Below are positions 1-5,940 of a stretch of 11,886 bases of DNA, one piece after another. Both the position numbers and the translations under genes were made by a program. Every line of letters begins with the position of its first letter. Within the stretch, counting starts at the first letter, position 1. This stretch comes from UBA7398 sp947491605 (GTDB lineage: Bacteria > Actinomycetota > Actinomycetes > Nanopelagicales > Nanopelagicaceae). The DNA lies in contig CANLJW010000032.1 in NCBI GenBank assembly GCA_947491605.1, forward strand, positions 1-11,886, given 5' to 3'. The notes beneath the pieces were generated by a model. That model saw nothing but the letters and a program-made list of their open reading frames with translations, ran no database searches and was not told where the DNA came from.

Positions 1-467
1 GCAACCTCAAGGTTCAAATTCAATTCACCAACAAATGACGGCACATTTTTTACCCGTACCTGAGTAACTTTTCCATTAGAACATTGCGCAGTCACATAAA
101 CCAGACCACCAGGAGCTTCCATAACTAGAGTAGTAACCGGTTCGACCATTTTTACAATTCCAGTTTCTAATACAACCGTTGCCACGCATATTGAATTCGA
201 GCCCGACATCGGCGGATTATCTTCAGGTTCCATGATGATAAAAGCCACATCTGCTTTCGGATTTACTGGTGGCACCAATAAGTTCACATGACGAAATACG
301 CCGCCCCGAGGTTCGAGTAAAACAAATTTGCGCAAGCTTTCATCTTTTGCAATAAATCTCGATTGCTCCCAAATCGTCGCGCCGGGAATAGGCCCAACTC
401 CGCCAACGATTACATCGCCAACTTCACCCTCAGCATGGATGCTTACAACCTCGATAGCTTGGTTCAT
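1..467 (-). CDS. Proline racemase-superfamily protein (hydroxyproline epimerase / trans-3-hydroxy-L-proline dehydratase type), 3' end outside window
   Basis: The N-terminal 155 residues are visible; the C-terminus lies beyond base 1. The reading is typical of the family: HAEGEVGDVIVGGV at residues 11-24, PRGGVFRHVNLLVPP around 53-67, and the first active-site motif PPMSGSNSICVAT at 85-97. Classical proline racemases have Cys where this protein has Ser88 (MCGH becomes MSGS). In this superfamily the pair formed by this residue and a second Cys or Thr near the C-terminus separates racemases/epimerases from 3-hydroxyproline dehydratases. The second residue is not in the window, so the reaction cannot be fixed. 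The expected substrate is a hydroxyproline or proline, acted on in the cytoplasm without cofactor. The gene is divergent from an APC permease, which could import the substrate. The ATG start has no Shine-Dalgarno, but a TATGAT box sits 6 nt upstream. Confidence 0.9.
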   Translation of the reverse strand, partial: MNQAIEVVSIHAEGEVGDVIVGGVGPIPGATIWEQSRFIAKDESLRKFVLLEPRGGVFRHVNLLVPPVNPKADVAFIIMEPEDNPPMSGSNSICVATVVLETGIVKMVEPVTTLVMEAPGGLVYVTAQCSNGKVTQVRVKNVPSFVGELNLNLEV

Positions 468-473
468 GAGGCA

Positions 474-479
474 ATCATA
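474..479 (-). promoter_or_regulatory. Candidate -10 box of a leaderless promoter for the proline racemase-superfamily gene
   Basis: On the minus strand TATGAT ends 6 nt before the ATG, so transcription would begin at or next to the start codon. No good -35 is visible 16-18 nt further upstream. The intergenic region (468-624) is very AT-rich and also holds short perfect palindromes, AAATATATTT (519-528) and TAGCGCTA (539-546). These might be operators for divergent control, but they are too short to assert. Confidence 0.45.
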
Positions 480-610
480 AGTATTAACTTAATCGCACGC
501 TCACCATTTATAGCAAATAAATATATTTCATAACGATTTAGCGCTATCTCAGATTTTTCATTAAAACAGGTTTACCATGTTTCTCGTTCGTCCGTTTCCG
601 TTCAATGTTG

Positions 611-618
611 AAAGGAAG
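611..618 (+). promoter_or_regulatory. Ribosome binding site deciding a GTG start
   Basis: AAAGGAAG lies 6 nt upstream of GTG 625. The ATG at 577, 48 nt upstream in the same frame, has no purine-rich sequence before it. This site is the reason the permease start is placed at 625. Confidence 0.6.
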
Positions 619-624
619 TTACAA

Positions 625-2184
625 GTGTCTGATAAAAATCAATCAAATGCTGCCGAAGAGAGTCGTCTCGGCGCGCTTGGTTACAAGCAAGAACTTTCCC
701 GAGTACTAAGTAAGTTCGACAGCTTCTCAGTTGCTTTCACTTATCTATCACCAATGGTTGGTATTTACTCGCTATTTGTTCTCGGCGTAGGCGCTGGTGG
801 ACCTCGCTATATCTGGTTGATGTTAATCCCAGTAATAGGTATGTATTTTGTTGCGCTGATCTTCGGAGAACTTGGTAGCCACTATCCAGTTTCAGGTGCG
901 CTCTACCAATATTCAAAGTTCACGGTAGGTAAAAAATATGGTTGGTGGGTGGGTTGGTTCTACTTAATGGCCCTCCTTGTAACTGTTGCCGCAGTTGATA
1001 CCGGCGTTGTTCCTTACCTATCTGCAATTCTCAACAGCTGGTTTGGCATGAGTATCGATCCATCCAAACATTCAACAATTATGGTTATTACACTTGCACT
1101 TCTCGCTGTTCAAACTCTCTTGAACATCACGGGTGCGAAAGTTATGGGACGTATTGCAAGTTTCGGTTCCTATGTTGAAATCTTTGGCACATTTGGTATT
1201 GCAATCATCCTTGCTGCAGCCGGCTTCAACCACGGATTCGGATTCTTATTTAGCTCCGAAGGTGCTGAAACTGTTGGCACCAATACGCTCGGAGTTAGCT
1301 TTGGTGGCAATTGGTGGACTGGTGCTGCTCTAGTTGCAGTACTTGCTCACGCATTTATCTTCTACGGCTTTGAATCTGCCGGTGACGTTGCTGAAGAAAC
1401 TAAGGATGCTTCTAAACAAGTTCCTAAAGCAATGCGTCAAGCGCTGCTTGTTGGTGCATTCACATCATTTGTTCTAGTTGCTGCTCTATTGCTTGCGACT
1501 CCAAGTGATCCAAAAGGCTATGCAACCGCAACCTCATTTGCTGGTGGTATTCCTTACATTTTGAGCACTGCAATCAGCTCATCATTCTTGCGCGATATCT
1601 TGCTTCTTGCTGTTGTCTTCGCATTCTTCTCATGCGGATCAACAATTCTAGGCGCAAGCTCACGCATGCTCTTCTCATACGCTCGAGACGGTGCAGTACC
1701 TGCAGCAAAGATGGTGTCAAAAGTTTCACCTAAGTTCCACACACCAGTCAATGCTCTTCTACTTGGCGCACTCGTGCCATTCGTCTTTACTCTTTTGGTA
1801 AACATCACGCCATCAAAAGATATAAAGATCGGATTCTTCACTTATCCAGCAAATGTATCTGCGCTGCTTTCATTGGTTTCATTCGGTGTTAGTGGTATCT
1901 ATCTTGCATTCATGCTTACAGTGCTTGGCGCGTTAATCGCCCGTACTCGTGGCTGGAAAGCAGATGGACACTTCACACTTGGCAGCAAAGGAATGATTGT
2001 TAACATCATCGCATTAGTTTATTTAGTGGTTATGTTCATCAATCTGGTTATTCCTACCGGCCTCGCGTCACCGCGCGGTGCGCTATTCAATCTGGACTGG
2101 GTAACACTTGTTGTAATGCTAGTTATTGCCGCACTAGGTGGCATTGTCTACGCAATTGCACAACCCGGAAAGAAATCCTCATAA
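625..2184 (+). CDS. APC-superfamily amino acid permease (12 TM)
   Basis: A 519-residue integral membrane protein with about 12 hydrophobic helices, predicted to import an amino acid, amine or derivative by H+ or Na+ symport. A short polar N-terminus is followed by LSKFDSFSVAFTYLSPMVG, which resembles the amino acid/choline transporter branch of the APC superfamily. The signature stretch FYGFESAGDVAEETKDA begins at residue 246 and matches the helix-6 region and cytoplasmic loop of this family. GTG 625 is preferred because it follows AAAGGAAG; starting at ATG 577 would add 16 residues (MFLVRPFPFNV...) unlike a permease N-terminus. It is divergent from the proline racemase-superfamily gene, so proline-like substrates are possible but unproven. 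It is monocistronic, with a hairpin terminator directly downstream. Confidence 0.9.
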   Translation: MSDKNQSNAAEESRLGALGYKQELSRVLSKFDSFSVAFTYLSPMVGIYSLFVLGVGAGGPRYIWLMLIPVIGMYFVALIFGELGSHYPVSGALYQYSKFTVGKKYGWWVGWFYLMALLVTVAAVDTGVVPYLSAILNSWFGMSIDPSKHSTIMVITLALLAVQTLLNITGAKVMGRIASFGSYVEIFGTFGIAIILAAAGFNHGFGFLFSSEGAETVGTNTLGVSFGGNWWTGAALVAVLAHAFIFYGFESAGDVAEETKDASKQVPKAMRQALLVGAFTSFVLVAALLLATPSDPKGYATATSFAGGIPYILSTAISSSFLRDILLLAVVFAFFSCGSTILGASSRMLFSYARDGAVPAAKMVSKVSPKFHTPVNALLLGALVPFVFTLLVNITPSKDIKIGFFTYPANVSALLSLVSFGVSGIYLAFMLTVLGALIARTRGWKADGHFTLGSKGMIVNIIALVYLVVMFINLVIPTGLASPRGALFNLDWVTLVVMLVIAALGGIVYAIAQPGKKSS

Positions 2185-2198
2185 GTAGATAATTAAAA

Positions 2199-2247
2199 CA
2201 AAAGCGCCTATTTTCTAGTTATTTTGACTGGAAGGTAGGCGCTTTTG
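2199..2247 (+). terminator. Rho-independent-type terminator after the first permease
   Basis: CAAAAGCGCCTA (2199-2210) pairs perfectly with TAGGCGCTTTTG (2236-2247). The 12-bp stem has a long 25-nt loop. The T run is inside the 3' arm rather than after it. The A-rich 5' side and T-rich 3' side would let it work in either direction. Confidence 0.7.
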
Positions 2248-2253
2248 CGTTAG

Positions 2254-2282
2254 TTCACAGGATGAAGTAATCCACTTATATA
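2254..2282 (+). promoter_or_regulatory. Candidate sigma70-type promoter of the small toxin-antitoxin-like module
   Basis: TTCACA (2254-2259) and TATATA (2277-2282) are 17 nt apart, which would start transcription near 2289 and leave a leader of about 60 nt before the ATG at 2353. The leader contains a 6-bp inverted repeat, AGAGAG (2293-2298) and CTCTCT (2319-2324), which could be an autoregulatory site or chance. A perfect TTGACA at 2324-2329 has no matching -10. Confidence 0.4.
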
Positions 2283-2352
2283 GCAACAATTCAGAGAGCA
2301 CCCTGGTCGATGTAACTACTCTCTTGACACCGAGTAAGGGAAGAAAACCTAG

Positions 2353-2616
2353 ATGCACATTTGGATTTCATATTTACAAATTGATACCGTGATTGAGGCA
2401 AAGTTACGTCGCAAGCATAATTTAACTGGTGAGTTAGTCAGAGATGCAATCGAAAATGTTAAGAATCTAACGGTTTATAGAGTAGAAAATACAGGTTACG
2501 GAGAGAAGTATCATGTTATTGGAAGTGACACACACGGTAATCTAATTTCAGCTTATGTAGAAAGTCGTGACCCAAATGATGGGTTTTTTATTCTAAGAAC
2601 AGCAAAATACCTTTAA
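2353..2616 (+). CDS. Small protein resembling BrnT/RelE-fold toxins
   Basis: An 87-residue soluble protein. The pattern IEAKLRRKHNLTGELVRDAIEN (roughly residues 15-36), then a strand-rich centre (TVYRVENTG, KYHVIGSDTHGNLISAYVE) and an end in FFILRTAKYL, recalls BrnT-type ribonuclease toxins: an early Lys/Arg-Lys-His helix, a beta sheet and a C-terminal 'R-T-A' segment. No catalytic residue can be assigned with certainty. A second small ORF follows after 39 nt, the usual toxin-then-antitoxin order of brnT/brnA systems. ATG 2353 directly follows an in-frame TAG, and AAGGGAAGA (2337-2345) is a plausible ribosome binding site. The gene is AT-richer by eye than the first permease, consistent with acquisition. 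It may alternatively be an uncharacterised regulator. Confidence 0.65.
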   Translation: MHIWISYLQIDTVIEAKLRRKHNLTGELVRDAIENVKNLTVYRVENTGYGEKYHVIGSDTHGNLISAYVESRDPNDGFFILRTAKYL

Positions 2617-2655
2617 ACAATTTACATTGTCAGTAGAAAGTGAGAATATTAATTC

Positions 2656-2829
2656 ATGTCAATCATAGAAGTAATAAATTCAAAAATGAAAGATGATCCC
2701 AACTACGATCTATACGAAGACAACTCCCTTACAACCAAACAATTTATGGAGTACCTAGAGAGTCTTCCAAAAGGAAAAACCGTTGGTTCGCGTAAAGAAT
2801 TACTGAATGAAAAGAAAAGGAACTGTTAG
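2656..2829 (+). CDS. 57-aa small protein, possible antitoxin partner
   Basis: It begins MSIIEVINSKMKDDPNYDLY and ends in a basic tail (KELLNEKKRNC). An in-frame TAA at 2650-2652 limits the start to ATG 2656 (or the internal Met11). No domain is recognised. Acidic and helical character in the middle (YEDNSLTTKQFMEYLESLPKG) and the position 39 nt after a toxin-like gene make an antitoxin the best guess. No ribbon-helix-helix or HTH DNA-binding motif can be pointed out. The Shine-Dalgarno is weak (GAAAGTGAG around 2636-2644). Its stop codon overlaps that of the convergent DJ-1 family gene, so no terminator separates them. Confidence 0.55.
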   Translation: MSIIEVINSKMKDDPNYDLYEDNSLTTKQFMEYLESLPKGKTVGSRKELLNEKKRNC

Positions 2830-3470
2830 TCGCGCTTAAGCACCGAATCAAATAGCGATCGCAATTCCGCAACAACGCTGCTCGGCGCGCTTCTTGGATG
2901 CCCCGCATTAAAGGGCGGTTTTGGGTCGTACTCCATATCTAATTGCATCTTCTCGGCAAAAGCTCTGCCAAAAATTCGTTCCGCCAATACCAACGACATA
3001 TCAATTCCCGCAGATACGCCGGCAGCTGTCATTACTTTTCCAGATTCCACAACTCGTTCATCTTTTGCCATTGCACCGTAATCGGCTAACTCAGAATGCG
3101 AATACCAATGCGTTGTTGCTGGAATTCCGTTAAGCACACCAGCCGCACCAAGCATTAGCGCACCGGTACATACTGAAATAGTCCACTCTGTTGTCGGATG
3201 TATTTTCGCGATCCAATCAATCAACGGATCACCCGCACGCGCCATTGTGATTGCCGGCAATCCGCCGGGCACTACCAAAATATCCACTTCCGAAACTTCG
3301 CTAATACTTTTCTGCGCTTCAATAATCGTTGCGCCACCATCACTTATCGGCCCCGCGCTTTGCGCAACATAGAAAAACTCATACCCAGGAAATTGCGATA
3401 GCGCGTGATACGGACCAATCGCATCAAGGGGAGTGAACCCCGGATATAACAACATCGCAATTTGTTTCAT
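2826..3470 (-). CDS. DJ-1/PfpI family protein, isonitrile hydratase-like
   Basis: A 214-residue cytoplasmic protein with the class I glutamine amidotransferase-like fold. The nucleophile elbow SVCTGALMLGAAG places Cys101, followed by ATTHW at 118-122. LLYPGFTPLDAIGP near the N-terminus carries Asp16. This arrangement (Asp near 16, Cys near 101, C-T-G-A) matches Pseudomonas isonitrile hydratase and its many uncharacterised relatives, as well as the amidase-like half of GlxA/FtrA regulators. The DNA-binding HTH domain of those regulators is absent, so this is a stand-alone enzyme or a chaperone/deglycase-like protein. The true substrate is unknown. It is transcribed alone, convergent with the toxin-like module and divergent from the AhpD-like gene. 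The start lacks a Shine-Dalgarno but has a TACGCT box 7 nt upstream. Confidence 0.88.
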   Translation of the reverse strand: MKQIAMLLYPGFTPLDAIGPYHALSQFPGYEFFYVAQSAGPISDGGATIIEAQKSISEVSEVDILVVPGGLPAITMARAGDPLIDWIAKIHPTTEWTISVCTGALMLGAAGVLNGIPATTHWYSHSELADYGAMAKDERVVESGKVMTAAGVSAGIDMSLVLAERIFGRAFAEKMQLDMEYDPKPPFNAGHPRSAPSSVVAELRSLFDSVLKRD

Positions 3471-3477
3471 GCGCTAA

Positions 3478-3483
3478 AGCGTA
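3478..3483 (-). promoter_or_regulatory. Candidate -10 box of a leaderless promoter for the DJ-1 family gene
   Basis: TACGCT (fits TANNNT) on the minus strand is separated from the ATG by exactly 7 nt (TTAGCGC), which would put the transcription start on the A of ATG. No convincing -35 is seen, and no Shine-Dalgarno exists. Confidence 0.45.
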
Positions 3484-3562
3484 CGTGATTCATTGAAAAT
3501 TTGTATCGCAAACCAAATTTCTTGAATACACTCTCCGTAGAAGCTAAAAATTAGGAGCCCTC

Positions 3563-4171
3563 ATGCCTTGGATTAATACCGTCCCATATAAAGAAGCCAC
3601 CGGTCGTTTGAAGGAACTTTACGATCGCGTAAAAGGTCCCGATAACAACGTCGACAACATCATGATGATGCATTCGTTACGCCCACATTCAATGGAGGGC
3701 CATATGGCCATCTATAAATATGTTTTGCATCATTCCGGTAACACAGTTCCTAAATGGTTTCTTGAAGCACTTGGTGTTTGGGTTAGCTCGCTTAATGATT
3801 GCGACTATTGCTTCCAACATCACTTTGCTGGAATGAAACGTTTAGTAGCCGACGATGCAAAATCGGCTGCAATCAAAGCGGCAATCACTGATCGCAATAT
3901 TTCTAAAGCCCCACTCTCTGAAAAAGAGAAGCTGGCAATGGTCTACGCCCAAGCACTTACTTCCACACCACCGAAAGCAACCGAATCTATGGTTGTTGAA
4001 CTTCGCAACGCGGGATATAACGATGGTGAGATTCTAGAAATCAATCAAGTTGTTGCTTATTTTGCTTATGCAAACCGCACAGTACTTGGTCTTGGTTGTT
4101 CAACCGAAGGCGACATTATTGGTCTTTCACCTAATGATTCGAATAACCCAGATGATTGGTCACATTCCTAA
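3563..4171 (+). CDS. Peroxidase-related protein of the AhpD/carboxymuconolactone decarboxylase family
   Basis: A 202-residue all-helical cytoplasmic protein. The diagnostic motif is CDYCFQHH, giving Cys80-x-x-Cys83-x-x-x-His87, the redox pair and proton relay of AhpD-like alkylhydroperoxidases. The N-terminus (MPWINTVPYKEATGRLKELYDRV) and full-length alignment by eye fit the uncharacterised peroxidase-related subfamily rather than true gamma-carboxymuconolactone decarboxylases. A peroxide-reducing or thiol-disulfide role is likely, but electron donor and substrate are not evident. The start is well supported: AGGAG at 3552-3556, 6 nt before ATG. It is divergent from the DJ-1 family gene and 162 nt upstream of the second permease; no clear terminator follows it, so some read-through into the permease is possible. 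Confidence 0.88.
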   Translation: MPWINTVPYKEATGRLKELYDRVKGPDNNVDNIMMMHSLRPHSMEGHMAIYKYVLHHSGNTVPKWFLEALGVWVSSLNDCDYCFQHHFAGMKRLVADDAKSAAIKAAITDRNISKAPLSEKEKLAMVYAQALTSTPPKATESMVVELRNAGYNDGEILEINQVVAYFAYANRTVLGLGCSTEGDIIGLSPNDSNNPDDWSHS

Positions 4172-4292
4172 AAGCTACTTCTCAACCACCTTCAAAGATT
4201 TCCCAACCGCCACGCCTGTTCCGGGGAGAGTTACCGGTGAGTACAAGTATTTTAATTATTTAACCTCCTAAATCTATTTATTGCCCATTAAA

Positions 4293-4310
4293 TTGTTTAC
4301 TGTTAAACAA
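4293..4310 (+). promoter_or_regulatory. Perfect inverted repeat upstream of the second permease (candidate operator)
   Basis: TTGTTTA (4293-4299), a 4-nt spacer CTGT, then TAAACAA (4304-4310): a 7+4+7 palindrome ending 23 nt before the ATG and 8 nt before the ribosome binding site. The spacing suits binding by a dimeric repressor of GntR or similar type, in the place where the promoter should lie (a possible -35 TTGCCC at 4281-4286 lies just upstream). No regulator gene is in the window. It is too short a stem to be a terminator. Confidence 0.5.
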
Positions 4311-4333
4311 CTTATCTAGAAAGGGAATGGTTT

Positions 4334-5701
4334 ATGGAAGATTCACAGAAACAAAGTCTGGAACGTGGACTGGGATTTAAAGGTCTGTTGTCATTGGCTA
4401 TCAGTGACATCACTCCAATGGCTTCACTTTTGGTTACAGCCGGGGCAGTTCTTTATTTATCTGGAACAGCTAGTGTTTGGGCGTTTGCTCTTGGATGTTT
4501 GATTGCCATCACAGTTGCAATGAGCATGGCAGAACTTGGTTCCATGTATCCAACTGCAGGCGGACTTTTTTACATCATCCACAAAGTATTAGGAAGGCCA
4601 GTTGGCTTTGTTGCGATGGTTGATTATGTTCTCCAAGGAATATTCATTCCTGCAACGCTCGCGCTAGGACTGGGTACCTATCTCCATGCCCTGATTCCTT
4701 CCGTTCCCGTGAATGCATCTGCTGCAATCGCAATGGTAATAATTACAGTGCTTGCGGTTTTGAGAATTCACATTAGCGCCGTAATCGTGACGGTTTGCTT
4801 AGCAATTGAAGGAATTGTTTTAGCTTTAATTATTGGGGTTGGACTTTTCAATTTAAACCAACCACTTTCAATCCTCACAGATCCAGTAATGCTAGTTGAT
4901 GGAAAAATAGGATCGGTTGCAGGAGCTGCAATTGTCGCCGCCATCGCCTCATCGCTCTTTTCAGTCAATGGTTATGACAGCGCTATTAATTTCTCTGAAG
5001 AAGTTAAGGGCAATGCTAGAAATATTGGCCGTGCCGTTATGTATTCCGCCTTGGTTGGCGTAGTACTTGAATTAACTGCATTCACATTTGGATTATTTGG
5101 CACTCGAGATTTAAATTCATATCTTTCTAGCGCCACACCATTTACCGACGCTGTTACTACTGCGCTCGGTAAAAATGCCGGCCAAGCTGTTTTGGTTGGC
5201 GCACTCTTTGCGATCATAAATGCAACACTTGCGATTACATTGCAGTTTGCTCGAGTTCTATGGGCAAGTGGACGGGACAAAGCCTGGCCTCATGCAATGA
5301 ATGAATTCCTCGGACAAGTGCATCCTAAATTCCGCTCACCATGGGCAGCTACAGTCATAATTGGTCTAATTGCAACGATTTTTTGCATGAAGTCTTCACT
5401 AATTTCAACTGTCACATTCACAGCAGTACTTATCATTTTACTTTATGCCTTGATAGCGATTGCGGCATTAGTAAGTAGAATTAAAAATAAAACTGCTGAA
5501 CGGCCATTCAAAATGATGTTTTGGCCAATTCCACCAATTATTACCATACTTGGAGTTAGTTTGACTCTAACGAAACAAAAGACAGGTGACCTCAAGATAA
5601 TTCTCATTATAGTTTTGGTTTCACTTGCTTACTATTACTTATATCTCAATCGTTCGAAAAATGATCGATGGGTTCCTCACAATCCTGCAAAAATGCAATA
5701 A
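4334..5701 (+). CDS. APC-superfamily amino acid permease (second)
   Basis: A 455-residue membrane transporter with about 12 helices. Family landmarks are MAELGSMYPTAGGLFYIIHK at 65-84 (helix 2-3 region with the AEL..MYP..GG pattern) and NGYDSAINFSEEVKGNARNI at 212-231, the helix-6 and loop signature in which Ser/Glu-Glu precede a basic amphipathic stretch. A positively charged tail follows the last helix. The substrate is probably an amino acid or amine-containing compound. The start is supported by GAAAGGGA at 4319-4326, 7 nt before the ATG. A strong terminator ends the transcript, yet the amidase/peptidase operon begins only 78 nt later in the same direction, so the two may serve the same pathway under separate promoters. 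It is clearly different in sequence from the first permease and is not a recent duplicate. Confidence 0.9.
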   Translation: MEDSQKQSLERGLGFKGLLSLAISDITPMASLLVTAGAVLYLSGTASVWAFALGCLIAITVAMSMAELGSMYPTAGGLFYIIHKVLGRPVGFVAMVDYVLQGIFIPATLALGLGTYLHALIPSVPVNASAAIAMVIITVLAVLRIHISAVIVTVCLAIEGIVLALIIGVGLFNLNQPLSILTDPVMLVDGKIGSVAGAAIVAAIASSLFSVNGYDSAINFSEEVKGNARNIGRAVMYSALVGVVLELTAFTFGLFGTRDLNSYLSSATPFTDAVTTALGKNAGQAVLVGALFAIINATLAITLQFARVLWASGRDKAWPHAMNEFLGQVHPKFRSPWAATVIIGLIATIFCMKSSLISTVTFTAVLIILLYALIAIAALVSRIKNKTAERPFKMMFWPIPPIITILGVSLTLTKQKTGDLKIILIIVLVSLAYYYLYLNRSKNDRWVPHNPAKMQ

Positions 5702-5721
5702 TATAAGAAGGCATTTATAGG

Positions 5722-5756
5722 TAAAAGGGCTAGCCAGAGATGCGCTAGCCCTTTTA
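5722..5756 (+). terminator. Strong intrinsic terminator after the second permease
   Basis: TAAAAGGGCTAGC (5722-5734) pairs perfectly with GCTAGCCCTTTTA (5744-5756): a 13-bp stem with a 9-nt loop, GC-rich base and an A/T tract on either side. It follows the permease stop by about 20 nt. Confidence 0.85.
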
Positions 5757-5760
5757 TAAT
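5755..5760 (+). promoter_or_regulatory. Candidate -10 box (TATAAT) of the adaptor-amidase-peptidase operon
   Basis: A perfect TATAAT overlaps the last two bases of the terminator stem. It would place the transcription start near 5767, about 12 nt before the ATG at 5779 and just in front of the AGGGAG ribosome binding site. No recognisable -35 occurs 17 nt upstream, because that region is the terminator hairpin. This is the only plausible promoter between the terminator and the operon. Confidence 0.5.
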
Positions 5761-5778
5761 TTAATTTTAGGGAGCCAA

Positions 5779-5940
5779 ATGGATCTTGAGAATTTTTCAG
5801 ATATAGATAAAAGAAACTTACCAAAACTAAAACAATATTGGGAATATCTTCAAACCTATCGAGCTCAAATAGATGAGGAAAAGTTAATAAGTAGCGACAT
5901 TTCCAACATATTCACCTCTCCAATGGAGCTGGAAGAATGA
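5779..5940 (+). CDS. 53-aa small protein overlapping the amidase gene; possible GatC/AtzG-like adaptor subunit
   Basis: It starts MDLENFSDIDKRNLPKLKQY and ends with SSDISNIFTSPMELEE. It has a good ribosome binding site (AGGGAG at 5769-5774) and ends in ATGA, shared with the amidase start, so it is translated and coupled. The visible layout is a single charged amphipathic helix (about residues 10-35) followed by an extended acidic tail. GatC and the AtzG adaptor (DUF4089) of the 1-carboxybiuret hydrolase AtzE are small helical proteins with an extended C-terminal tail that wraps the amidase and are encoded next to it. The proposed adaptor role is inference from size, layout and genetic coupling; no sequence identity can be claimed. 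It is shorter than AtzG (around 70 residues) or GatC (around 95). The alternative is a leader peptide coupling translation. Confidence 0.65.
   Translation: MDLENFSDIDKRNLPKLKQYWEYLQTYRAQIDEEKLISSDISNIFTSPMELEE

Noticed and set aside
577..624. ATG 577 as the start of the first permease
   Set aside because: It has no ribosome binding site and adds an unlikely MFLVRPFPFNV tail, while GTG 625 follows AAAGGAAG at a good distance.
2617..2630. Inverted repeat ACAAT-TTAC-ATTGT between the two small TA-like genes
   Set aside because: Only 5 bp per arm in very AT-rich sequence; expected by chance.
2826..3470. GlxA/FtrA-type transcription regulator
   Set aside because: The protein ends after the DJ-1/PfpI domain (214 aa); the C-terminal AraC-type HTH is missing.
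4050..4271. Plus-strand 73-aa ORF across the end of the AhpD-like gene
   Set aside because: Most of it lies out of frame inside the AhpD-like gene; no ribosome binding site and no recognisable protein.
4172..4333. Riboswitch or attenuator before the second permease
   Set aside because: No stable multi-stem structure or known conserved core could be recognised; only short weak pairings such as CCGG/CCGG.
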